A DNA stretch of 64,000 bases. It comes from Miscanthus floridulus. Its lineage: Eukaryota; Streptophyta; Magnoliopsida; Poales; Poaceae. Below the pieces are notes generated by a model that was not told the origin of the DNA, searched no databases, and was given only the letters and a program-made list of their open reading frames with translations. The stretch lies in assembly GCF_019320115.1 (NCBI RefSeq), contig NC_089584.1, forward strand, positions 75,888,791 through 75,952,790. Direction: 5' to 3'. A program made the position numbers and the translations under genes. This document shows, piece after piece, positions 1-11,051 of this stretch. Position 1 is the stretch's first letter. Each line of letters opens with the position of its first letter.

Positions 1-1160
1 TAGTGCCTTTCTTCAAGATATAGCATTTGCAACCAAAGACCCAAAAATATGCAATGTTGGGCTTTCTACCATTCAAGAGCTCATTTGATGTCTTCTCTTT
101 CAATGGGTGACAATAGAGACGGTTGCTACAATAGCAAGCCGTGTTGATAGCTTCGGCCCAAAAAGATTGACTAGCATTATACTCACTAAGCATAGACCTT
201 GCCATATCAATGAGTGTTCTATTTTTCCTCTCAACAAGGCCATTTGATTGTGGAGTGTACTTGGCCAAGAATTGATGTCTAATTCCAAATTCATCACACA
301 ACTCATCAATTCTAGTGTTCTTAAACTCACTACCATTGTCACTTCTAACTCTCTTGATGGTTGTTTCAAACTCAATGTGAATGTCCTTGACAAATGATTT
401 GAATGTTGCAAACACATCACTTTTGTCCACTAGAAAGAATACCCATGTGTATTTAGTATAATCATCCACTATCACAAAGCCATATTTGTTACCACCGATG
501 CTAGTGTATTGTGTTGGCCCAAACAAATCCATATGCAATAACTCAAATGCTTTACCAGTGCTCATCATGCTTTTCCTGGGATGGGTGTTTCCAACTTGTT
601 TTCCGGCTTGACAAGAGCTACAAAGTTTATCTTTTTCAAATACAACATCTTTCAAGCCTCTAACCAAGTCATGCTTAACCAATCTATTCAATTGTTTTAT
701 TCCAATATGACCAAGCCTTCTATGCCATAACCAACCCATGCTAGACTTAGTGAACAAGCATGTAGATAATCTAGCTTCACTAGCATTGAAATCAACCAAG
801 TATAAATTCTCATATCTAAAGCCTTTGAAGATCAAGTTAGAGCCATCTACACTTATGATATCTACATCATCTACCCCAAATATGCATTTGAATCCAAGAT
901 CACACATTGAGTCATGGATAGCAAATTGAAGTTCAAGCTCTCTACTAGCAACGCATTGGATATGCTCATATCATTGGATATTGCAATCTTACCAAGCCCT
1001 TTGACCTTGCCTTTGCCATTGTCACCAAATGTGATACTATCATAACTATCATTGCCATTGGCGTTGATTGAGTTGAACATTCTTGCATCACCGGTCATGT
1101 GTTGAGTGCACCCACTATCAAGAACCCAATGCCTTCCTCCAGCTTTGTAATTGACCTACA
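1..1160 (-). pseudogene. Copia pol fragment: aspartic protease and integrase (truncated by window edge)
   Basis: Reading leftward from 1160, the protease motif WVLDSGCTQHMTG (D-S-G active site) is at about 1083-1130. A frameshift near 910 follows, then the GAG-pre-integrase zinc finger (H-H-C-C, about 590-710). The integrase core comes next, with MDLFGP (first Asp, about 510-530), VRSDNGSEF (second Asp, about 320-350) and TPQSNGLVERKN (catalytic Glu, about 215-260). From about 905 to 1 the frame appears open in the stretches I translated. It would cleave the polyprotein and insert the cDNA. A TGA at 1187 and a frame change near 1150 separate it from gag. RT and RNase H lie beyond the left edge. 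Confidence 0.85.
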
Positions 1161-1186
1161 AAAGAAGATCAATTCTTTTTAGGTAC

Positions 1187-3146
1187 TCAAACTTGCTTGG
1201 GTCCTTGAAGGTTAGTTACTAAGCTCTTTGGTACCCAAATGGCTTTCTTCGTTGAGCCTATCCATGGTTTACCAATAAACTTAGCCTTCACACCATTTGT
1301 ACCCTTAGTAAGCACATAGAAAAAAATAATCTTAATTGAGGATACATTAGCATTTTTGCTCTTGTTTTTACATTCATGCTCTTTATGACCAACTTGCTTG
1401 CAACTAGTATAAAACCGAACATTGTTCTTCACAAAACTAGTCTTGTGAGGAGCAAAAGCTGCCTTGCCTTTCTTGGGGGTATAGCCCAATCCCTCTTTGT
1501 AGAGAGAAGCTCTTTGGCTACCCAAGAAGATAAGCAAGCGGTCCTCACCACCATAGGCCTTAGCTAAGGTGTGAGTGAGCTTATTGACCTCCTTCTTGAG
1601 GTTTTCATTCTTAACCATTAGTGAGGCATCACAAATGAAACCATTACTACTAGATGAGGTGGAAGTAGAAGTACTACAAGAAGGGTTAGTGGGAGCAACA
1701 ATGATAGGCATAGATAATGATTCATCAATTATATCGCAAGTTAAGCCTATATTACAAGTTTCAACATGCTTCTTTTTATTTTGCTCATCAAGCAAAAAGG
1801 AATGAGCTTTTTCAAGCTTCTAGTGAGCTTTGCCAAGCTTCTCATGGGCTTCCTCTAGCCTCTCATGAGTTGCTTTGAGCTCATCAAGGGCTTGCTTAAG
1901 GGCTTTTACCTCCTTATTCAAGCTCTTGCATTCCCTTCTCTTAATGTCAAAGTGTTCTTTGGCGTCTTCTAGTATGTCAAATAATTCATCTTTAGTAGGT
2001 TCATCATCATCACTATCACTATCATTTTCATTATCATGTTCTTCATCACTTCCATCATCACAAATTTGTACCTTAGTGGCCTTAGCCATGAAGCATGATG
2101 GAGTGTCGAAGAGAAGGCTTCTCATTGATTGCAATGCTTGCAAGTGCCTTCTTCTTGGTGGTCTTGTCATCATCACTATCATCATCATCACTTGAGGAAG
2201 CATCACTATCCCAAGTGACCACATATGAACCACCCTTCTTCTTCTTGAAGGTCATCTTGTCCTTCTTTTCTTTCTTTTCCTTCTTGTTCTTCTTGTTGTC
2301 GTCATCATTGTCGCTATTGTATGGACATTGAGCAACAAGATAATCTTTGATTCCACATTTAAAGTACCTTCTTGACTCTTCCTTGTTCTTGGATGAAGAT
2401 TTCTTTCTTTTAGCATGGTACCCTTTCTTCATCATGAACTTGCCAAATTTCTTAACAAAGAGAGCCATCTTCCCATCATCATCATCATCCCATGAGCCAT
2501 CATCTTCATTTGATGTATCTTGCTTTGCCTTGCCCTTGGATGATGTGGCCTTGAATGACATGCTCTTCTTCTTATCATCCTTCTTCTCATCTTTCTTCTC
2601 CTTCTTTTCTTCCTTCTCATCATCATCTCTATATGTATCATCGGTCATTATATCTCCCAACACTTGGTTTGGTGTCATGGTGTCCAAACTGCTCCTCACT
2701 AGAATAGTGACCAATGTGCCAAATCTTGAAGGCAAACATCTTAAGAACTTGTGGGAGAAGTCCTTGTCCTTCACCTCTTCTCCAAGTGCTTTGAGATCAT
2801 TGACAAGCACTTGAAGCCTATGAAACATCTCTGACACACTCTCATCATCCTTCATCTTGAAGCTTGCAAACTTCTCTTTGAGAATGTATGCCTTTGCACC
2901 CTTCATGGCTTGAGTGCCTTTAAATGATTCCTCCAATTTCTTCCATGCCTCATGAGCCATCTCAATATTCTTGATTTGCTCAAATGTTCTCTCATCAATT
3001 GTATCATGAATGGCACTTAGAGCAACGTCATTGTTTTGGAGAAGCACTTCTTCGGCCGCGGTGGGATTCTCCAGATCACCAATTTCAATTTTGGTTTCTA
3101 CCACCTTCCACACCTTTCTATTGATTGACTTGATATGTGTGGTCAT
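1187..3146 (-). pseudogene. Copia gag, degenerate (element A)
   Basis: The first 354 codons (3146 to 2082) form a UBN2-type copia Gag: an alpha-helical capsid region, then a Lys/Asp/Glu-rich linker and a zinc knuckle near 2330-2370 in which the first Cys is Tyr and the His is Leu, so it should not bind zinc. A frameshift near 2115 moves the reading to another frame, which continues through an acidic run and a coiled-coil segment to a TAG at 1820. A third block (to 1187) holds a second damaged knuckle. Gag would form the virus-like particle. Length and order fit SIRE Gag, which is long and extended. Dead by at least one frameshift and two stops. Confidence 0.82.
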
Positions 3147-3261
3147 CTTTGAATTCCAATAAGGATAATTTGTGCCATCAAATTAGGGTGGCTTCTTTGT
3201 GTTATTGATTTGAGCCATTTTTACACCAAAGGTTGTTAAGCCTCAAATCACGGTGACCTCG

Positions 3262-3273
3262 GCTCTGATACCA
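3262..3273 (-). promoter_or_regulatory. Primer binding site of element A (initiator Met tRNA)
   Basis: The minus-strand sequence TGGTATCAGAGC lies two bases inside the LTR end at 3276. This is the standard plant retrotransposon PBS complementary to the 3' end of initiator methionine tRNA, and it fixes the LTR boundary and orientation. Confidence 0.92.
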
Positions 3274-3275
3274 CT

Positions 3276-5164
3276 TGAAAGGTCCTAATGGCTAGAGGGG
3301 GGTGAATAGCCTATTAAAATTTTCTACAACAACACTTAACAAACCGGTTAGACAATTATGAGATGAAGCAAGTGTTGTGCTAGCCTACTAAAAATGCAAG
3401 CCACCTACAACAATTCTAGTTTATATAGTTTCTATCCACACAATAGCTATGACACTACACTAAGTTAGTGTGCTCTCAAAAGCTAACTAAAGAGCCACAC
3501 TAACCAAACTAACAAGCTCTCACAACTAGCTACACTAAAGAGCTTGACAACTAGTTTGCGGTAATGTAAAGAGAGTGAGCAATTTGTTTATACCGCCGTA
3601 TTGAAGAAGGAGCCAATTAATCACAAGAATGAATACCAATGAAGACCAATCACCTCGGAATCAAATGATGAACACAATGATTTTTTACCAAGGTTCACTT
3701 GCTTGCCGGTAAGCTACTCCTTGTTGTGGCGATTCACTCACTTGGAGGTTCACGCGCTAATTGGCTTCACACGCCAAACCCTCAATAGGGTGCCGTACAA
3801 CCAACACAAGATAAGGATCACACATGCCACAAGCAATCCACTAGAGTATTTTTTGGCTCTCCATCAGGGAAAGGTCAAGAACCCCTCACAATCACCACGA
3901 TCAGAGCCAGAGACAATCACCACCCTCCACTCATCGATCCTCGCTGCTCCAAGCCATCTAGGTGGTGGCAACCACCAAGAGTAATAAGTGAATCCCGCAG
4001 CAAAACACGAACACCAAGTGCCTCTAGATGCAAACACTCAAGCAATGCACTTGGATTCTCTCCCAATCTCACAAAGATGATGAATCAATGATGGAGATGA
4101 GTGAGAGGGCTTTGGCTAAGCTCACCAAGTTGCAATGTAATTGCAAATGGCCAAGAGAGTGAACTTGAGCCGGCCATAGGGCTTAAATAGAAGCCCCCAT
4201 GAAATAGAGCCGTTGTACCCCTTCACTAAGCACAACACGGGGTGATCGGACGCTCCGGTCAAATCGACCGAACGTTGGACCTCAACGTCTAGTCATGCGA
4301 TGCGTGCCACGTGTCCCCTCTCTTCAAATGTTGATCGCACGATCTCAATGGTCAAGTGATGACCGGACGTAGCAGCTCAAATTGACCGGACGCTGAACCC
4401 CAGCGTCCGGTCATTTCTAGTAAGCATCCAGAGATGACTTTTCACGACTAGACACGTCCAGTCATGCTCGACAGGACGCACCCAGTGTTCGGTCACTCGG
4501 CGACTCCTCTATGTGCGACCATGTCAGTGTGACCGGATGTAGCCAGCTAGTGTTCGGTCATTTCAGCGCCAGCATCCGGTCGATGACCGACGATGTGCTT
4601 TTTCTGCTGCTACTGATCGGACACGTCGGTCCTTCAGAGACCAGCGTCTGATCACTTACAGTGACCTCCATCTTTTCTATTTAGGGCGCCGGTGAAGTTC
4701 CTAACCCTTACTCAAATGTGCCAACCATCAAGTGTATCACCTTGTGCACATGTGTTAGCATATTTTCATAAACATTTTCAAGGGTGTTAGCACTCCACTA
4801 GATCCTAAATGCATATGCAATGAGTTAGAGCATCTAGTGGCACTTTGATAACCGCATTCCAAAACGAGTTTCACCCCTCTTAATAGTACGGCTATCGAAC
4901 CTAAATGTTATCACACTCGCTAAGTCTCTAGATCACCAAAACAAAATGGCTCCTACCATTTATACCTTTGCCTTAAGCCTTTTGTTTTTCTCTTTCTTCT
5001 TTTCAAGTCCAAGCACTTGATCATCACCATGGCATCACCATCATCATATTATGATCTTCATTTGCTTCACCACGTGGAATGTGCTACCTATCTCATGATC
5101 ACTTGATAAACTAGGTTAGCACTTAGGGTTTCATCAATTCACCAAAACCAAACTAGAGCTTTCA
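3276..5164 (-). repeat. 5' LTR of element A (1889 bp)
   Basis: Bounded by TGAAAG and CTTTCA and adjoining the PBS. It is homologous to the LTR at 37247-39164, sharing start, end and most of the interior. Between about 4240 and 4670 it carries many copies of the CCGGACGC / GCGTCCGG motif in both orientations. No protein-coding signal. Confidence 0.9.
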
Positions 5165-6992
5165 CCAGCGAAGGTTAGCCCTAGAGGGTACCATGAAGGT
5201 CACTCTAGCCATAGTCTTTTCCAACTCCTTTTCCTCCTTCCACTAGTTGATTCTGAGACGGCGGAATCGGCCGTTACAAACTTTCTGAGGCACACCATAA
5301 TCTCTTAGGTGCTCTCCGACGACACCTAGCTATCTAGGACCGAAGAGTCCAACAGTAACAAATGCAAATCATGAGATTAACAATATGCACAAGTTCTCAA
5401 GTGGTTGGATTGCTCTATTTTTGAATTTCTCTCAACCCACTAATTGATTTGGCAATTTGGATCACACACTCACTAAGAGAGGGTTTGAGAGAGTTGGCAA
5501 GGCTCAAAAACATGTATAGCAACCAGCAGAATCTGTAGCCTCCAAAGGTGGAGGCTTGGGGGTATTTATAGCCCCATTGGGAAAACTAGTCATTTTATAG
5601 CTGTTGCCATACCGGACATGCCGGTATGCATATCGGACACATACGGTATGACTTACACTGCCCCAATGGTAACTATGTTACAGTGACAATGTGAGGCGTC
5701 AGAACTCTCGATGAATGCCAGAACTCCTGACTATTGGAACTCCCTACTCACGTCGGAACTCCCGACCCTCAGCATATTTGAAAACCATGTAACTGAGCTA
5801 CAGTATGTGAGGTGTCGAAACTCCTGACTCGTGTCAGAACTTTCAACCGTCGGAATTCCTGACACACGTCAGAACTCCCAACCCTCAACGCTTTTGAAAT
5901 CTAGCCATTGGCTTCTGGTTGTCTATATCAGACACGTCCAGTATGACCAGGTCCAGTATGACCAGGACAGTGAACCCTCTAAGTCAGTTAAGCATGAAAC
6001 GTTAGAACTCCTGACCTATGTCGGAACTCCCGACCATCAAAACTTCCGACCCATGTCAGAACTCCCGTCAAAGCAACCCGAGAACAATAAGAATTTTATC
6101 ATGGCTTGGCACATACCGGACACGTCCGGTATTGCCAGACCAGCAAAACACAAGTTAGCCCTTTTGTCTCTCAAACACTCAAAACTCACATGGGTTGGCT
6201 TGAGCACTTATGAAACATTATCTATCAACATGATGCATCCCTCTTAATAGTATGTCATTCCTATTAACACAATTTTAAAAGTATAATGAAATTAAACCTT
6301 TTGAGTTGATCTCTTTCAACCGAGGCCATGTATTCCAATCTTCATCAAGTGAGGGTGCCAACATGTTGATATTGATCTTTTTCACTTTAGCATAGCCATC
6401 TTGAGCACGTGACTTGATTCCATTCATCAAATATGAATAACTCCAAATGCATCAAGTCACTTCAAACACTTTTGTCCAATATAGATTTGATCCTCCACAT
6501 CAATATGACCATCCATAGCTTGATTAGTACCTCAACTAAATGCAAGTACTCTCTTCTTCATCCTAGGTAGGTTCTTTGGCCACCAAGCCATCGCTTGCCC
6601 TTCACCCTTGCTTAGTACCTCGAGCCATCAAGTCACATCTTGAGTTGAATCATCAATTCATTTGTATTGTTATCATTTTCATTTCAATTTAGCAAGCTTC
6701 AAATATGAGACCATTCCATATGTAATCCCTCGTGTCTCATTCATTAATTCTTACGAGCTTACTTTCACATAGTACATGGGAATTCCACAATAAATAAGCC
6801 TTTGTATGAATTCCATTTGCATGGTTGTCTTGTGCTTGAAATAGATTGTTTATACAACAACACACATTTTGGCTTTCATCAAGTATCGGTGAGATAACCT
6901 ATTACCTGTCCACACTTAGCAAACAGGTTAAACCTTTAACCATGTTGTCATTCAATCATCCAAAACCCACTAAAGGGCTAGATGCACTTTTA
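5165..6992 (-). repeat. 3' LTR of element B, truncated on its left by element A
   Basis: Colinear with about 13600-15388. It contains repeated TCGGAACTCCCGAC-like units (about 5690-6070) and several TACCGGAC..GTCCGGTA palindromes. The right end, at 6992, adjoins the polypurine tract. Relative to the other LTR it lacks about 30 bp near 6620. The missing left 500 bp lies beyond element A, outside the window. Confidence 0.87.
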
Positions 6993-7008
6993 ATCTCCCC
7001 CTTTTTGG
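6993..7008 (-). promoter_or_regulatory. Polypurine tract of element B
   Basis: On the minus strand CCAAAAAGGGGGAGAT directly precedes the LTR, the normal position of the plus-strand primer in an LTR retrotransposon. From here to 7675 the internal region is AT-rich 3' untranslated sequence with no coding signal. Confidence 0.85.
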
Positions 7009-7675
7009 TGATTGATGACAATTTGATTAAAGCTTGCAAAAGAATATAAACATTTAAACTTTTGAGTTCAATGATTTATGAGAGGCTCCCCTTAATATGT
7101 GCTTGTGATTAGAATTCATGAAATGACCTCAAATGTCAATTGCACATACTAAAACATATAAGAGACTCCCCCTAAATCATTGCATCTATGGAGTGAATGT
7201 GTGTGTGACAAAGTAAAACTGTGATACATATGTCAAGATATATCACACAAGAATAAATATAAAGGCATCACATCAAATATTTTCATTCTAGCATGCATAG
7301 TCCTTATGAAAATAAATATAACACATGTATGTCACACATAGCACTCATTACAAATTTTCTCAAGTCCACAAGCCACTAATATATAAATAAAGATCATGTC
7401 TCAAGAGATACATAGATAAAGCATAAGTAAGTCTCATCTCTCACATGATACAATTTATCTCAAACTCAAGATACATCAATGAAGCTCAAAAACAAAAATG
7501 AAGCTAAAGAAACTATAGCCTGTAGTACATGTCTTCAGGTACAAAGATAAGCAAATGAAACAAGTATCCCTGAAGTTTTAATCAGTCTCTCTCCCCTTTG
7601 TCATCTATCACCACAAAGGTCTAATAATGACAAACTAAGGACAAAGGGGCTGCAAGCTATCTTTGAAAGCTGTGA

Positions 7676-9607
7676 TCACTTATCATCATCTTCATCTCTA
7701 CCAGCATCCTCATCATCTGAGCGTGTAGCACCGGCTGGACGAGAACCACCCGCACTAGATGGGTCATAGAAACTACCCATGAGGTCACTCCACCAGTCTA
7801 AAGCATACTCGTCTGCAGCACTGGGACATGGCTGAGAGTAAGTAGGCACCCAAGTCTGTAGTGGTAAAGTGTCAGGGTGCTCTGGAGCCTGCTACTATTG
7901 CTAAAGGGACTCAGCAAACTCTGTATCGTACCTGCCCTACTGCTGCTCCTCAGTCTTAGGCTCACTAGCTGCCTCATCTAATTATGGAGACCTAGGAGGA
8001 TCAAGCTCAAGTCTAGAAGCAATCTGCTTCAAAGTCTGAGTATCCATCCTCCTAGCCTCCCTCTCTTTCTGCTGACAGGTCCATATGTCCTTGCACATCC
8101 TAAAGATAGCATTGAACATCTTGCGAATAGGAGAAGGAGGACTATGGTGATGTGAAGAAGAACGTGAAGGAGCATGTGGTAGAGGGGGAAGCTCGTCCTG
8201 CTGCTGCACCACCTATAGGTGAATCTGCCTCTGGTGCTGCTCCTCCTCCTCCTGGTCCTACTGGAGGCACCCCAATCTCTGTCAAGTCATCTATAATCTT
8301 TAGGACTTTATGCTTCTTGTCATACTCAAATGTGTGTCAAGTGACCTTCTCGATCATAAACATGATGTAAGGTGCAAATCCATAGCCCTTGAGGGGCCTC
8401 TCTCCCACACTCCTGATCTCTGACCAAATAAAGTCAAACACACTGAATGGCTAAGCATCAGGTGTCATCCTATGGAGCAGGTTCCTAGAATAATCTGCAA
8501 TGTTGCCCTTATCTCCACCCTTGTAGTCAATAGTCTTCTTAAACATCTTGTCTAGGTATCTATAAGTAGGGTGAACACCTATAACCTTCCCCACTACTCC
8601 TCTCTCACCTCCTAGTGGATACATGTAGGCAAGCTGCTCAGGAGGTAAGACCTGCTCGGTGTGGACCCTATCTCTCTAGAGATCCTCCTCTGAGAAGCCA
8701 AGAAAAGCTACAAAGGCGTTGTAGTCAACACTGTACCACTGGCCTTCAAGCATCCAATGCATATGCCTCGAATCCTCTTCCACAAACAGAGTGACATAAA
8801 ACTACGCAATGACTTCAGAGTTCCAATCATGCACAAACTCCATGAGCGTGTATACACCTGTGCACTGACAAGTGGCAATAGCATAGTCAATGGAGGACTT
8901 CTGTAGCTCTCTAACATGTTTCCAATCTATCCACTGAGACTTGGCTACCATGGGATTCTAGCAAGTATCACACTACTATAATAATCCAGATGGAACATAG
9001 TGTGAAAGCGATGATCATACTGAATCCTAGGCAAACCTCTAGGATCAATCCTCCTCTGATCTCTTGCTCTCATAGTCATACCCTTTCCTTTGTAGTTGAC
9101 TCTGACAACATAGTTGGGTAAAACTAGAGCATGTACTTCAAGAAGGCCATAGTCCATGCCCTGACCTGGGTGGTGCATTGGAGGTGCCTGCTACTCCTCC
9201 TCTATCTCCTTAGAGCTATCACCATCATCTGACTCTTTATCTGAGTCTCTGTCAGTGCTCTTCTTTTTCCTGTGCTCAAGTCTGTAATCCTTAGTTTCAT
9301 TACCAAAAGAGGGGCTGCTATCACCATCACCACCCTCTTTGTACTGTGGAGTGCCCCTAGTGGCTCTAGAGGGTCTCCTTCTACTGCCCTGTTCCTGCTG
9401 ACTGAATCTAGGATGCATGTCCTGCCTTGCCTTCTTGTGTTTCTCCAAAGCTAGATCATGCCTATGCTTGGACCTAGGCTCCTATCTTCCGCTCATGACT
9501 GTTGTCCTTGAGAGGGTGAATGAAGATGTGATTGGAAATCCAAGTCCTGGAGCCTTTGATCTTGATGCAAATCTCCTCTGATCCATGCTCCCTCTCTTCC
9601 TTTTCAT
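7676..9607 (-). pseudogene. Extra ORF in env position of element B, broken, function unknown
   Basis: Starting at the Met at 9605-9607, the predicted protein opens with a basic N-terminus and an acidic, serine-rich low-complexity block (9191-9480). A globular part follows (about 8240-9180) containing QWYSVDYNAFVAFL, YMYPLGGERGVVGKV and LHRMTPDA. It ends in a Glu/Asp-rich tail with its stop at 7676. At least three in-frame stops interrupt it, including one after EED near 8680 and one after PDA near 8450. I see no signal peptide or transmembrane segment, so position alone does not make it an envelope gene. The same protein type seems to recur in grass retroelements from memory, but I cannot name a family. 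Function is not assigned. Confidence 0.6.
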
Positions 9608-11051
9608 GGTGGAAACTTGAAATCGCCAATGAAGGCCAAGAAGAGGCGGCTGGGTTGGTAGGAAGAAGAAAAAACTAACTTGGCTGAAGGGGTACCGGCC
9701 GTTTTTATAATCCCGCTCATACCGGACACATCCGGTATTTGCGGGCTGGCATTTCTTTTTCCAAATTTCATTCACTTAATTCCAATCCCCTTCTCTATCA
9801 TTTCTTGATCCAAAAACATATATGTCCTTGATCCAAATAAGGTGTAATTACTTTTCTTATACCAATGCCATGAATATCACTTCTCTTTTCCAAATATTTG
9901 GCATATATATATTTTAATTACTTGAGAGAGAGAGATTGTGAGACATAGTAGATTGTGGACTTAAGAAAGTCATGTCATGTGTAATTAGCCAATCAAACAA
10001 TCAAGGAGAGCTATAATTATCACATGACAAGGCCAGGCCACAAAGACCAAGATTCAAATAGTTTTTCAAATTCACACCACCTACACATGCTAGTAATGAG
10101 TTTTGAAAAACATCTCTCCTATGTCACACAAATGCACATTCTAACATATAAAGGGCCTTAGATGCACTTACAATGCATGTATGTAAAAACATACCTTTGC
10201 CTTGAGCCCTCAAGAATACCACTAAGAAGATACATAGCATGATAATCTTTGTGTTAACCTTAATTGCCAAATAATCATGCTAAATACGAAATCAAATTTT
10301 CATCAAGAGGACTACAAAGAATGCTAGATAAATTTGTTAGTCCACAAGGTGCAAAATAGAAACTATGCTCCCCCTAAATAAGTGTTTTAAGTAATTTAAA
10401 TGACTTTCAACTAGCACTTCATTCTATTAAGAAATTAGGAGCCAATTTTCCATTTTGACCATAAACCAAATAAATTGCCATATTTAAAATTGAGTTCAAG
10501 ACATGCTCACAATCCACTTAGATTTGATAAATCACAAGCTTCTAAGTAAGTTAAGGATATATGAAAATATATCGATCAAAGACTCAGTTGCAATCCAATT
10601 AGTGTTCTGGTCCCTATAATACCGGACATGTCCGGTAGGTGTAGGACAGAAACGATTAATCCGCTGCTTGTGATTCTTCGTTTAGCCCTATTATTTATTG
10701 TATACCTGCATCTCAACAAATGTATTGCTCTACTAGAGAGCTATTAAAAGCACCATATGGCAAACATGATAATTATCAAGTAAAACTAATTAGCCACTTT
10801 CGATTTTTCAAAAATATGCCTATTTGTGAGTCATTGAGCACAAAACAAATAAAGTGGCTATCCTATAAGGTTTAGGTACTTGTTACCAATGATGAAGATG
10901 AAGTAAATGATATATTCATTAAATTATCTTTGGGTCAACCATATAAGAGATTATGATAAGAATTGGTTGATAGATTGAGTGAATATTATCAAATTGCTTG
11001 CTCAACCACCCCAATGCCTTCATCTCATCACCAAGTACCTACATCATTAAC
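9608..11051. other. Non-coding interior of element B
   Basis: AT-rich sequence between the env-position ORF and gag, where pol would normally lie. Six-frame reading shows no RT, RNase H or integrase motif. Two TACCGGAC..GTCCGGTA palindromes (about 9719 and 10620) are the only recognisable structures. Confidence 0.6.

Larger units (their letters stand above)
1..5164 (-). mobile_element. Element A: SIRE-type Ty1/copia retrotransposon, 5' portion
   Basis: On the minus strand the order is LTR (3276-5164), PBS, gag, protease, integrase, and the window's left edge cuts the integrase. The order protease then integrase before RT is diagnostic of Ty1/copia. The LTR starts TGAAAGG and ends CTTTCA on the plus strand. 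The element lies inside the 3' LTR of element B: the sequence right of 5164 resumes B's LTR at the point matching about 13600. The right half of the target duplication would be CCAGC (5165-5169); the left half is off-window. The coding region has several stops and frameshifts, so this copy is dead. The SIRE assignment rests on gag type, long LTR and the LTR sequence style, not on a search. Confidence 0.88.

Noticed and set aside
2347..2814. Ser/Phe-rich plus frame
   Set aside because: Antisense shadow of the Lys/Asp-rich gag of element A.
5831..6247. 138-codon plus frame, also at 14156-14614
   Set aside because: Product of the TCGGAACTCCCGAC repeats inside the LTRs, antisense to the element.
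7676..9607. Retroviral envelope gene
   Set aside because: In the env position, but no signal peptide, transmembrane segment or fusion motif seen.
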